Origin: Bacillota bacterium
GTDB taxonomy: Bacteria; Bacillota; Clostridia; Acetivibrionales; DSM-1351
Assembly (NCBI GenBank): GCA_023444055.1
Contig: JAEZRV010000044.1
Coordinates: 1 to 64,000 of the forward strand
Direction: 5' to 3'
Length of the DNA stretch: 64,000 nt
The translations under genes and the position numbers were made by a program. The stretch's first letter is position 1, and every line of letters begins with the position of its first letter. The notes below the pieces were generated by a model. That model was not told where the DNA came from and searched no databases. It saw only the letters and a list, made by a program, of their open reading frames with translations. Shown in pieces: positions 35,221 through 46,200 of the stretch.

Positions 35221-38200
35221 TTAAATAATATATTTTTTTAGTTCTCCTGCCTCTTCTATGCTTATCTCTCCACTTGCAAGTAAAAGCATAATATCTTCCA
35301 ATGAATGTACTGTTTTTTTATCACCAGACACTTTAGTTTTCTTTTCGATATAACTAGCTAATTCTACAATTGTTACATAAGTAAAAACATCTGCAACATC
35401 TACCGAATCTGGGAGATTCTGGTTAATTCTCCGTACAAGTCTGACTGCAAGGATTGAATCCATTCCCATTTCTTTAAAATTTTGATACAAATCAACCTTA
35501 GAAAGCTTTAAAACGTCTCCAACCAAATTTGCCAGTTTTAACTCTGTTTGGGTACATTGACTCTGTTTTTTTCCTTCAATCCTGAGCTCACCTGATTCTC
35601 CTGACTGGTCGCCCATAGGTATTTTCTTTCTTGTAATCTCACCTATTGCCAAAGTTTCTTTTTGAGAACTTTCTGACCGTTTCTTAGGATTTCCCACTAT
35701 TGCACTCGCATAATTGCTTGTCAGAACAGTATTAAAATAGTAACCTGCTTTGGATGGTTCCATCGCCTCTAGTAAACTATCTGTGTCATCTACTTCAAAC
35801 TTTGCTGACATACCTGTATGCTTCCATAATGGCCAGTCAATTGCAAATGTTCTCTTCTCCTGCAGATTCCTGCTCCTAGAAAAGCTGTCCAGATATGCAT
35901 TTGCACATGTGTAATCTCCTTGCCCTTGCCCTCCTGTAATGCTGTTAATTGATGAAGTCATTGCAAAAAACTCCAAATCATCCGTCTGCGTCAGTCTATC
36001 CAACACCCAAGTTCCAATAATCTTAGGTTCCAAAACCTCATTAAACGTTGCCATTTCCTTTCGGAATAAAAATCCATCTCCGTGATTGCCTGCACAATGA
36101 AGAATTCCATTAATCTTTCCGAACTTCTTTCTAGCATAGGATAACATTACATTCATCGTTTCATAATCTGCTACATTTCCTTGAAAACATTCTACTATAA
36201 CTCCGCGGTTGCTATATGTATTCTTTAACTCATCTTGCAATTCTGCACTTCTGCTGACTAACAAGAGATTTCTTCCACCGTATTTTACTATATTTTCCGA
36301 AAGAACCTTACCAACGCCGCCCAAGCCACCTGTGATAATATATACACCTTCTGGACTAAATTTTGTCTTCCACTGCTTTGCGTCAATATCAGCATCTTTA
36401 ATTACTGGAATATAAATATCGCCATCTCGGTATGCTGCTTCGGAAAGCTCATACTCATTTAATGCACTTATCACTTCCTGCGTTTCGGTCTTGTTATCAA
36501 TATCAAGACAAGTACACGTAATATTTAACGACTCCTGGGAAACTACTTTTGCTAAAGCAAATAATGCTGCATTTAAGGAACTTACTTGTTCTTTCCCTGT
36601 TATCTGATAAACCTGTTTAGCTAAAACGGTAATGGCTACCGGCTTCTTCCACTTGTTTTTAGATAATGCCTTTACCAGATAAAACATACTGTTGAGAATA
36701 AGTTCTTTTTGCATTAGAAACTCTTTCAGAGTACTGCAATTATCATAAACACCATAACCCGTAAATAGGAAGATATCTTCTATTTGTTCTTTCTCTAATT
36801 CTTGGACAAGATGGTCAAAATCTTGCTCTGTACATCCAATCCTGTACGTATTAGAATTCTCTGTACACCAGCTTTCTCCCACTATCGTTTCTATCACATC
36901 ATAATTGGCTTTTAGAAATTTTATGTGCTTTGTATCTTTAGTATACAAACTAGTGAGAACCAGGAGCTTATGTAACTTTTTCCCTTCCTTCTTCTCAATC
37001 GGATATTCCTTCTGCCAGCCCTGGCAGAAAAACAGAGGCGTGTTCATAAACATAGCCCTATCTTCCACTTTTTTGATTGTATAATCCTGAATTGATATAA
37101 ATACTTGGTTATTTTCATCTATTAAATCAATATCTGCGGTAATGGTATCTGTTTCTTTGCTGACCTTTTTTCTCCTTATATAACTATAAAAAGCTGCCGG
37201 CATCTTACCATATATACTTAGTTTTTTATAGGTAAAAGGAAGATATCTTCCCTCTCCTATTCCTTGAATCATGAAATTAACCGCATTATCCAGCAAGGAA
37301 GGATGTAGCACAAATTCTTTTATATCTTCCTGATACTGTTCTGGTAATTCCAGTTTAACCAATACTTCATCTTCTCCAGTATAAAATGACACAATGTTTT
37401 TCCACCTGCCGCCAACCTTTACGAAATCTGAATCAGAATCATCTAGCGGCTCATTATGTAAATGTAATCGATTTTTTAGTTCTTTTACCGCGATTTCTTT
37501 TGTGTCCTGTTTCAGAGCAACAAAAGATGTTCCTTCAACATGGGTTATCCAGCGTTGACTTAATGTGTCTTTACTTGCAAATACAAATTTCAGAACCTCA
37601 TTTTCTTCTTTTACAATTGTTTGCAATATGGTCGTTTCATTTTCTTGGACAGACAATGGTTCTAAAAATACCAGTTCACCTAACGTGATACTCGTTATAC
37701 TTCCCCATTTGGTTTGTGCTATTGCTCTCATGATCTCTATGTACGCCGTACCTGGAAGCACATAACTATCTCCTACTCTATGCTCTTTTAGTGCCCACTG
37801 CAGATTAGGACTAAACGATGTTTCATATATAGTTCCATCAATTGAGTTCACACACAAATTATGCAAAAATGGGTGGTTAAGTCCTCTTCGAATATTTTTT
37901 GCAACTTTGTTTTCATCAACTCCTAACCAGCATTCTTTTTCTTGCATATGGTATTCTGGAAGATGAATACGCCGACATGTTCTCTCATAAAAAAGAAGCT
38001 GACATGGAAAATCGGCACCTTGTACATATAAGCTAGCTGCTTTGTGTGAAATTTCTGAAGATATCTCCGTTTCTACTTCTAGTTTCCGTATCTCCATATT
38101 CAGTCTTTCCTTGTCATCTAATGTAATGTCGCCGTTCCTTATTTTTACTCGATTATTTGCTATCACCGTGTGCTCACCGAAATAACAATTCTCTGAAGAA

Positions 38201-39864
38201 TTCTGTGTTAGAGAATGTTGCCCCTTATTATCTGTTTTTAATTCAGATAATCTAAGTTTCAGGAGTCTCTTTAGCAGTTCTCTTGAACTACTTACAACAA
38301 TAGCCAACCTGTATTTATAGTGTCCACGTCCTGCTTGCGCTGTATAGCAGATATCTTCAATTGGCTCCTCTAGGTTTTTAGCAAGCCATTCTATGTAATC
38401 ATCCTCTAACAATAAAAGTCCATTTTTACTCTTAGAAGAAAGAACAAATATGTATTCTTTTTTAGAAGCAGCTTTCTTTTTATTCTCTTCCTGTTTCCAT
38501 TCCTTCAAGACCATGTGACAGTTCGTTCCACTTAATCCAAATGAACTGATTCCACATATTCTTTCTCCAGTTGCTTCCCACTTTCGTAATCTATCATTTA
38601 CTATAACCGCCGAATCAAGAAATTCGATTTTACGATTTGGCGTATGAAAATGAGTCATAGGAGGCAATTCCTTGTTTTTTAAGGCAAGAATCAGCTTTAT
38701 AATACCGGCTATTCCAGCTGCACTATCTAAATGTCCTATATTTGTTTTTACACTTCCAATATAGCAAAATTGTTTTTTATTTGTAAATTTTCGAAACACA
38801 TTGTCTAAGCTCTTTACTTCCACTGGGTCTCCAAGCTGGGTTCCTGTTCCATGAGCCTCAATATAAGAAATGTTTTCAGGATTAATTCCAGCGTCTTTCC
38901 ATGCTTTCTCAATTACCGCTTCCTGTGACTTCCCATTTGGAGCAGATACTCCTACAGACGCTCCATCCTGATTAATGGCACTTCCTTTGATTACAGCATA
39001 TATAGAATCATTATCCCGAATTGCCTTATATAGCGGTTTTAGTAAAATAGCTCCACTGCCTTCCCCTGCTCCTGTTCCATCTGATTTATCATCAAAAGTC
39101 TTTGCTCTTCCATCTTCTGCCTCTATCCTTACTTCACTTTCCTTGTCAATTTTCTTTGGCAGAATCATGACTTTCACACCACCACAGATTGCCAGATCAC
39201 ACTCACCTTTCCTGATTGATTCACATGCCAGGTGAATTGCCACTAAAGATGACGAGCATGCTGTGTCTACCAGCATACTTGGTCCTTTAAAATCCATCAG
39301 ATATGCAATTCTTCCTGCAATCAATGATTTAATATTCCCAACTGTAGCAAGGGATGCGAGAGAAGGATCTACCATCTGAATATAATTTTTATAATCAATT
39401 CCAAAATCACTGCTGTATCCTACATATACACCTGTCTTGCTTCCACGTAATACATCACCACCGTATCCAGCGTCCTCCATTGCCCTATATGCTAATGTGA
39501 GAAATAGTTTTTGTGATGGTTCCATAAGTGATGCTTCCATTGGCGAAATACCAAAGAAATCAGCATCGAACATCGCAGTGTTATTTAGAAATGCACATTC
39601 TGAACAATCCTCATAACTTAAATCTTCTTGCTTTGTTCCCATACTAAGGAAAAATGGTTCAATAAATTTCTTTCGTTCCTCACTAAGCTTTTTCATACAG
39701 TCCTTACCATGCTTTAGTATCTGCCATAGTTCCTCATAGTTTTCTGCCTCAGCAATCTTTGAAGATATTCCAATAATGGCGATATCTTTTTTATCAACTG
39801 ATGTAATATTCTCGCTTATACATTCCTTAAAATCCATGTTTTTGGATATCAACATCTTTTTCAC
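35221..39864 (-). CDS. Trans-AT PKS: KS-DH-KR-ACP
   Basis: This 1547-residue module starts at a GTG that overlaps the methyltransferase stop (GTGA) and has an AGGTGA site; an ATG at 39855 is also possible. The KS has DTACSS (Cys203), EAHGTGT and TNIGHLDSAAG. The DH (about 660-935) has EHRVGDSYVLPG: the His (695) and Pro (704) are kept, but Asp699 replaces the conserved Gly. HPSLLDNAVN gives Asp859. The KR (about 1170-1350) has TGGLGGVG and QGDYTCANAY (Tyr1318). The ACP serine is Ser1470 in EMGMDSILA. The C terminus SGEISIEEAGELKKYII is a helical docking element. It follows the Gly module. Confidence 0.93.
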   Translation of the reverse strand: MKKMLISKNMDFKECISENITSVDKKDIAIIGISSKIAEAENYEELWQILKHGKDCMKKLSEERKKFIEPFFLSMGTKQEDLSYEDCSECAFLNNTAMFDADFFGISPMEASLMEPSQKLFLTLAYRAMEDAGYGGDVLRGSKTGVYVGYSSDFGIDYKNYIQMVDPSLASLATVGNIKSLIAGRIAYLMDFKGPSMLVDTACSSSLVAIHLACESIRKGECDLAICGGVKVMILPKKIDKESEVRIEAEDGRAKTFDDKSDGTGAGEGSGAILLKPLYKAIRDNDSIYAVIKGSAINQDGASVGVSAPNGKSQEAVIEKAWKDAGINPENISYIEAHGTGTQLGDPVEVKSLDNVFRKFTNKKQFCYIGSVKTNIGHLDSAAGIAGIIKLILALKNKELPPMTHFHTPNRKIEFLDSAVIVNDRLRKWEATGERICGISSFGLSGTNCHMVLKEWKQEENKKKAASKKEYIFVLSSKSKNGLLLLEDDYIEWLAKNLEEPIEDICYTAQAGRGHYKYRLAIVVSSSRELLKRLLKLRLSELKTDNKGQHSLTQNSSENCYFGEHTVIANNRVKIRNGDITLDDKERLNMEIRKLEVETEISSEISHKAASLYVQGADFPCQLLFYERTCRRIHLPEYHMQEKECWLGVDENKVAKNIRRGLNHPFLHNLCVNSIDGTIYETSFSPNLQWALKEHRVGDSYVLPGTAYIEIMRAIAQTKWGSITSITLGELVFLEPLSVQENETTILQTIVKEENEVLKFVFASKDTLSQRWITHVEGTSFVALKQDTKEIAVKELKNRLHLHNEPLDDSDSDFVKVGGRWKNIVSFYTGEDEVLVKLELPEQYQEDIKEFVLHPSLLDNAVNFMIQGIGEGRYLPFTYKKLSIYGKMPAAFYSYIRRKKVSKETDTITADIDLIDENNQVFISIQDYTIKKVEDRAMFMNTPLFFCQGWQKEYPIEKKEGKKLHKLLVLTSLYTKDTKHIKFLKANYDVIETIVGESWCTENSNTYRIGCTEQDFDHLVQELEKEQIEDIFLFTGYGVYDNCSTLKEFLMQKELILNSMFYLVKALSKNKWKKPVAITVLAKQVYQITGKEQVSSLNAALFALAKVVSQESLNITCTCLDIDNKTETQEVISALNEYELSEAAYRDGDIYIPVIKDADIDAKQWKTKFSPEGVYIITGGLGGVGKVLSENIVKYGGRNLLLVSRSAELQDELKNTYSNRGVIVECFQGNVADYETMNVMLSYARKKFGKINGILHCAGNHGDGFLFRKEMATFNEVLEPKIIGTWVLDRLTQTDDLEFFAMTSSINSITGGQGQGDYTCANAYLDSFSRSRNLQEKRTFAIDWPLWKHTGMSAKFEVDDTDSLLEAMEPSKAGYYFNTVLTSNYASAIVGNPKKRSESSQKETLAIGEITRKKIPMGDQSGESGELRIEGKKQSQCTQTELKLANLVGDVLKLSKVDLYQNFKEMGMDSILAVRLVRRINQNLPDSVDVADVFTYVTIVELASYIEKKTKVSGDKKTVHSLEDIMLLLASGEISIEEAGELKKYII

Positions 39865-40805
39865 AAGTATTTCACCTGCTTCTTTAAAATTATAATCTTA
39901 TAAATCTGTACACAATCTTTCATTTCTTGATAAATATCAGAACCTGGTACCCCTAGAAAATCCTCTAAAAGAGACATATCATTTTTCATATTTACTTTTT
40001 TAAATACGGTAGCTCTTTTTTTCGCTTTCTCCTCACAGGCTTTCAATACATTAGCTGTAATATCTCGATTGGTTAACATCTGGAATCCAATCTTTATTAA
40101 TAAAGCTTCACATTGCATAAACTTCTCTACTGACATAATATCTGTATAAAAAAACAAACCACCGTTTACTAAAACTCTATAAACTTCACGATAAAAACTT
40201 TCTATATCTGGATAAGAGTGAGATGATTCTATATTTACTATATCATCAAAAGTATTACTTCGAAAAGGTAGCTTTTCCGCATCTCCTTCACAAAAAAAGC
40301 CCTTTTTCAACTTATGTACTTTACTGCAATGATACACGTTTTCAAAGCATAAATCTAAACCTACCAGCAACTTTGACTGAAATTTCTCATCCAATTCAGC
40401 AAGGCTGCCTCCTCTTCCACATCCAACTTCTAGTACTCGATGTCCATCTAGAGAGTTGTCTCCTATCAATTCATACAGAAGGCGGATGGATGTCTGGTTT
40501 AATTTATAAAATGGACTTTCTCCTTCTTCTGTCTTCTTGACATCAACATCGGCATAACCTAAATTGAGGAAAGAGGAATACTCTGCAAGGCCATAGTCCT
40601 GTAAAGAATGGAATACTTTCTGATAGCCTTTTTGTACCTCAACTTTTTGTTGATTGTTGCATTCCGTTTTCAGTAAAACAGGTACTCCACGGCGAGACCT
40701 GTATTTTGTATTACAGCTTTCACACTGGAACACCTCAAACCCCAACTTCATACCGTTTCCACAGTTGGGACAAACAAATATATCTGCATATTCTGACTTA
40801 AACAA
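39861..40805 (-). CDS. SAM-dependent methyltransferase with Trm112-like zinc knuckle
   Basis: This 314-residue class I methyltransferase starts with a Trm112-like zinc-binding segment (CPNC at 12-15, CESC at 28-31). The SAM site follows: motif I VLEVGCGRGGS (124-134), GDAEKLPF, and VNGGLFFYTD. The start codon is TTG, supported by GGAGG seven bases upstream and by the lack of a better start. It sits between the Gly-module NRPS and the next PKS and overlaps the latter by 4 bases. It may methylate an oxygen or nitrogen of the product, or the hydroxymalonyl unit to give a methoxy group. It does not look like the FkbG type of O-methyltransferase that usually does the latter. Confidence 0.85.
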   Translation of the reverse strand: MFKSEYADIFVCPNCGNGMKLGFEVFQCESCNTKYRSRRGVPVLLKTECNNQQKVEVQKGYQKVFHSLQDYGLAEYSSFLNLGYADVDVKKTEEGESPFYKLNQTSIRLLYELIGDNSLDGHRVLEVGCGRGGSLAELDEKFQSKLLVGLDLCFENVYHCSKVHKLKKGFFCEGDAEKLPFRSNTFDDIVNIESSHSYPDIESFYREVYRVLVNGGLFFYTDIMSVEKFMQCEALLIKIGFQMLTNRDITANVLKACEEKAKKRATVFKKVNMKNDMSLLEDFLGVPGSDIYQEMKDCVQIYKIIILKKQVKYL

Positions 40806-40821
40806 GTGTATTCCTCCATCA

Positions 40822-43206
40822 TTATTCTACGATTGAATCCAGTAGATTTAGATACGCTCGAAACAGGCACATCATTTTCTCCCCAGATAGTTTTTCAGGG
40901 TTATACTCAAATACAATTTTTATCTTTCCGTTATAACTCGTAACATCGCATATCCAATCCATCTGCTCCTTCACACGATCATGAATTTTTCCGTTATAAG
41001 AAAAAAGTGTAGCGATTTCCATTTCTCCACGAATAAATTCACAGTTTTCCTGATAGAAAGACTTCTTTTCCTTACCTGTATTAATCGTCAGCGTATTTTT
41101 TACAGAATCAATAAGTTCAGAAAACTCCTCTATCTGTTCTATATTGATTTTAAATGGTTCCATTTGATCAGGGGTTTTCCATACTAGTGTCAAACCTAAA
41201 ACAGAATCCTCGGCTATCTGGTACATAAGTAGAAGAAATGCAGATAATAAGCCTTCTTCTTTCTGATACCCATCTTTCATAAGCTCTGTTTCGAATACTT
41301 CTGCCTTACCTTCCTCTAATTCGGCTTCTAGGACAATATCTTTAAGGGCTTCCTCCCTGTTTGCTAGGTATTTCTTCTTAAGAGCTACTGTACATACTAC
41401 AAATTTCTGCTGTATATGTTCTGAATCCATTATCAGACGAGCCAGCATAGAAATGGACGGATGAGAAAAAATGTCTGCATAATCTACCGAACCAGGGTAT
41501 AACTTGTTAATTTTCGAAATAAGCATGACAATAGTAAGGGAATTTCCTCCTGCCGCAAAGAAATTAATTTGTTCCGTAATATCTTGATTATCCAAAATTT
41601 CCTGCCAAATTTCTAATAATGCCTCTTTTATTTCTTTAAGTTCTACCGCATGTTCTTCTTTTTCCTCTATCTTCACTTCTGAAGGGTCTGGCAACAAGGA
41701 AACATTTACTTTTCCACTTAGCGATAGTGGAAAGCTTTTTAACTTTACATATACTCGTGGCACCATATAATCAGGCATTTTCGTTAGTAAATACTCCTCG
41801 ATATACCGTTCATTTAATACCTGCTCTGCAACATAATATCCTACCAAATATTTAGTACCATTCCTTGAATCCTTAGCCACTACTTTGCACTCGACAATTT
41901 CCGCAAGCTTTCCTAAGTTAAATTCTATTTCCTCTAGTTCAATCCTGTATCCATTTATCTTAACCTGATCATCCATTCTTCCTATTAGTTCAATTTCCCC
42001 GTTTTTGAGCAGTCTTGCCAGATCACCCGTACGGTACATGCGACTTTCTCCATCGAAAGGGTCTATAAGGAATTTTTCTGCTGTTTGTTCTGGTAAATTC
42101 AAATAGCCCTTTGCAACATTTTTACCACTGATGCAAAGTTCACCTGTTTTTCCTTCTTCTAACTGGTTACCCTGAGCATCGAATATGTAAAATGTGTTAT
42201 TAATAATGGGTTTTCCGATTGTAACAATATCTGGTTCTTCTATTTTTTTAACGGAAATCCAGATGGTTGCCTCAGTTGGACCATACATATTATAAACGAA
42301 TGCTTCTGTATATGATTTCAGTCTTTTTATCAGAGCTTTTGGTAGTGTTTCTCCGCCACATAAGATATCTGATAGCCGACTTATTTTTTGCCTAAATTCT
42401 TCATTCCTTAATAAGATTTCCAACCTTGATGGCGTCGTCTGGATAACATCTATTTTTTGTGTTTCTATTAAATTGGCAAGCATTTCAGGCTCTTTTTTTT
42501 CTGTATCATCTGCAATTACAACCGTCATTCCCTGTGTTAACGGGAAAATCGTTTCCATAACGAAAATATCAAACGATATGGTTGTGATATTCAGAATTTT
42601 CCTTTCATGAAAATGAGGGAAAATCTTCTCCATTGCAACAACATAATTGCTGAGATTTCCATGACTAACCACAACACCTTTTGGTTTTCCAGATGTTCCA
42701 GAAGTGTAAATGACATACGCAGTGTCTTCTTCTCCTTTTATACAAAAATCTATCGTTTCATGACTATCTTCTATCTGGTCAACATTTACAATTACCAGTT
42801 GCTTGCTCATCTGGTACTTCTGAAATATAGCATCAGAATTTTCTGTTACAATTATGGTCTTTGCCGAACTATCGTTTAGCATATACTGCACTCGTTGTTC
42901 TGGAATTTCGATGTCAATCGGAAGATACGAAGCACCTGCCTTCCAGATTCCCAGAATAATTTCAATCATGCTGAAAGAACGCTCTACAAATATTGCAGCG
43001 ATATCACCTTTTCGTATTCCTGCTTTTTTGAACTTGAAAGCTAATACATTACTTCTCTCGTTGAGCTCCTGATATGTAATTTCCTTATCATGAAAAACAA
43101 GTGCAACACTGTTAGGCTGCCTTTGTGCCGTTTCTTCTATTTTCCGTTGAAGCATATTCTTTTTCTCCATTAGATTTTTTTTAACAACAATATCCTCCAA
43201 TATCAC
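40822..43206 (-). CDS. NRPS A(Gly)-PCP with truncated condensation-like tail
   Basis: This 794-residue protein has an A domain (about 15-505) with YTSGTSGKPKG, FDIFVMETI and YGPTEATIW. Its specificity residues read D-I-M-Q-L-G-M-I-W-K, close to the Gly code DILQLGLIWK. The PCP serine is Ser556 (AAGGNSLTI). The last 180 or so residues resemble the C-terminal half of a condensation domain but lack HHxxxDG. It has no C domain of its own; the preceding protein ends with one, so the module is split over two proteins. The GTG start overlaps the upstream stop (GTGA), giving coupled translation. Confidence 0.88.
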   Translation of the reverse strand: MILEDIVVKKNLMEKKNMLQRKIEETAQRQPNSVALVFHDKEITYQELNERSNVLAFKFKKAGIRKGDIAAIFVERSFSMIEIILGIWKAGASYLPIDIEIPEQRVQYMLNDSSAKTIIVTENSDAIFQKYQMSKQLVIVNVDQIEDSHETIDFCIKGEEDTAYVIYTSGTSGKPKGVVVSHGNLSNYVVAMEKIFPHFHERKILNITTISFDIFVMETIFPLTQGMTVVIADDTEKKEPEMLANLIETQKIDVIQTTPSRLEILLRNEEFRQKISRLSDILCGGETLPKALIKRLKSYTEAFVYNMYGPTEATIWISVKKIEEPDIVTIGKPIINNTFYIFDAQGNQLEEGKTGELCISGKNVAKGYLNLPEQTAEKFLIDPFDGESRMYRTGDLARLLKNGEIELIGRMDDQVKINGYRIELEEIEFNLGKLAEIVECKVVAKDSRNGTKYLVGYYVAEQVLNERYIEEYLLTKMPDYMVPRVYVKLKSFPLSLSGKVNVSLLPDPSEVKIEEKEEHAVELKEIKEALLEIWQEILDNQDITEQINFFAAGGNSLTIVMLISKINKLYPGSVDYADIFSHPSISMLARLIMDSEHIQQKFVVCTVALKKKYLANREEALKDIVLEAELEEGKAEVFETELMKDGYQKEEGLLSAFLLLMYQIAEDSVLGLTLVWKTPDQMEPFKINIEQIEEFSELIDSVKNTLTINTGKEKKSFYQENCEFIRGEMEIATLFSYNGKIHDRVKEQMDWICDVTSYNGKIKIVFEYNPEKLSGEKMMCLFRAYLNLLDSIVE

Positions 43207-46200
43207 GAAAGTTCATCCTGCAGATTTTTTAGCAAGCTTTTCAACTTCTTCTTTTTCTCCCCTGCAGCATATTTTGTACAATGCAAATTAGCAATTTTTC
43301 CATCTGGATTGTCACACACCTGTCTGATTAAAGCAATATAATTTTCAGACAGTCTTTCTACAGTTTCTAACTTAAATCTGCTACTAGCATATTCAAACGT
43401 CAAACCAATATTATTACTAGTAAATTTCAGTTCTAGTGACAAATCGTATTTTGCAGTTTTATTAATAATATTATGCTCCTTTATAGACATATTTTCTATA
43501 TTTTTATGCATTTTTTCCAAATCATTTTTTATAAGCATAACATTAAATTGAGAATAAATATTTACTTCTTGTGCTACTTCTGGAAGTTCAAGAATATCAT
43601 CAAATTGTACATTTTCATTTTCAAAACAAGCCAAACTTCTATCTCTTACATCCTGAAGGAATTCCGAAAAACTGGTTTGTGGCTTTGGATAATTTCTTAA
43701 TGGAATAAGGTTAATACAATTTCCCATCATATATTCAAATTCTTTCTTCTTTCTTCCCAGAACAGGTGTCAAAATAGTAATATCCTCTGTTTTTACGCTT
43801 TTATGCAAAAGAATGTAAAATACAGAAAGCAAACAGGTGTAACCTGAAGTCTGATATTGTATAGCTAGACTGGAAACTTTCTTCGTCAGTTCTTCTCCTA
43901 ACTGCTGGCTATACGTTTCTCCTTCAAATGTCTGTACTAATTTATCTCTATAGTCATAAGACAATTCGGTTTTTGGAGTTAATCCTTTCAGCATCGTTCT
44001 CCAGAAGTTTTTCTGTTCTTCATAACGTGCTGTCATACGCATCCCGTTCTGCCATTCTGTAAATCTGGAATACTGGGCTGCCTTTGGTAAATCCTTTTCC
44101 GTGTAAGCAAGAAATAATTCCCGCATAAAGATATTTAGTGAAAAACCATCACTTATGATATGGTGCTGATCTAAAAATAGCAAATGCCTTCTTTCATCTA
44201 CTTCAATAACCGCTGCTCGTATCAATGGCAGCTTATTAAGTTGGAATGGCTGAATTAAACCTGTGACAATTTTGTCCACATCTCCTTCCTTACAATGCAG
44301 CCGTTCTAATTCGAGATGAAAAAGTTCGTGAATTACCTGAATCGGGCAACTATCACGGATTTCAAATGTAGTTCTTAAAATCTGGTGACGTGCAATCATT
44401 TGATTCAGTGCATGTTCCAGTTTATCAACAGAAAATTCCCCTTCTATCTCATAACAAACTGGTATATTATAACTTAATTTGCAATCCATCATATTACATT
44501 GAATATAAATTCTTCGCTGTGAATAAGATAACTCCATTTCATTTTCGGTTTGGCTTTCTGGTACAGGCAATATTCCGTACTCAGATTGGTTATCCTGTGA
44601 TTCAAGCTTTTCCTCAATTCTTTTAGCAAATTCATATACTGTTAAGTTGGTAAAAAGATCTGTGATACTTAACATTCCATTTCTAGTCTCGTTTAGTGAA
44701 TTTATAATTTTAGCCCCGATTACAGAATCTCCACCCATTTCAAAATAATTATCATAGATATTGATTTCTGTGTATCCAAGCAGATTTCCAAAATATTGAA
44801 CCACTTCTAATTCAGTCTTTGTATAATCACTATCCATTCTGCCAATTGGCTTAATTTGCTTTGTTTCCTTGTCTTGTGTTTCATATTTTATTTTGCGTTC
44901 TAATACTCTGCTTAATCGAAATGGCAGCTGGCTGTATATCTGGAGCAATTCACATTCAAAATTAATACCGCCAAAGATTACACTTGTTTCATATGATGAG
45001 AGCATTGCATCTAATGCACGTAACAACTGCTCTGTCTGAATAGTCTTAAAAAGCTGCTTCTTTGGTTTAAAATAATCCCCTAGTTTCTTTGCTGTCTGTT
45101 CCCATGGAGCCCACGCAATTGTCTGGAGTTTGAAAGGCATTTTCACAGTACTAGCTGCAAATACGTCTAGGAATAAATTCGATGCTGTATAGGAACCGGC
45201 TCCAACTCCTCCAATTAAAGAAATTGGAGAAGAAAATGCGATCATGAATTTTGGATGGTACGGTTCTGCTTCCTTATACAAAATCGCTGTTCCCTTTATC
45301 TTTGCCTTAACTTCCTCTTCAAAATCAGTTAATATCTGATCCCGTAGAAGCTTCCCTGTCTTTCCACTATTTACACCTGCATAATGAAACACGCCATCAA
45401 TTCGGTGATATTCCGCATAAATCTGTTTTAAGACTTCTCTTATTTGTATGCAATCTGTAATATCTGCCTGCTTGATTTGGACTTTGCCCTTGCCATACTG
45501 GATTTTTTGTAACATTTTCACACTTCGGCATAACACATCGTCTTTTCCTTCTCGCAAGATTTCATTCCATTCGCTTTTCTCTGGAAATGCTGTACGTCCA
45601 ATTAACACTACCTTTACCTTATGCTCTGCTACAAGACTTAATGCAGTTTCTAAACCTAACCCGCCAAGTCCTCCAAAAATGATATAGACTTCGCCTCCCC
45701 GAATCATTTTCTGTACTTTTTTCGGTTTTTCCATTTCATCTAGATATGCAGAGTACCGAATTTGGCTCCGGTATGCTATTTTATACAATTTCCTGCTTGA
45801 AACGATTTCTCTTACAATCAAGTCTATATCTGTATTTTGATCCGTATCAATAAACCTTGTAGTAATCCATGGATTTTCAAGAGGCATTACCTTTCCAAAT
45901 GCCTCTAAGATAGAACATTCTGGATATATCCTTTCTTCTTTTCCATCTACCAAAGCAGTACATTTTGACAGCAACACAACTTCTGTTCGGAATACGCTTT
46001 TGTTTACAGCCTGATTGAGATAAAACAGGTTCTCTGTCAGGAAGGTTCTTTGTTTCTCTAATTCCTCTATCTCTCCATCATTTCTTTCAGTCGATAAAGC
46101 CAAGCTCAATACAATTTTATCGAATGGATTCTCTTCTAATATTCTTTGATAATCTTCTAATACTGGTCGAATGCAGTATTCCTTTTCACTAATTTTCTGA

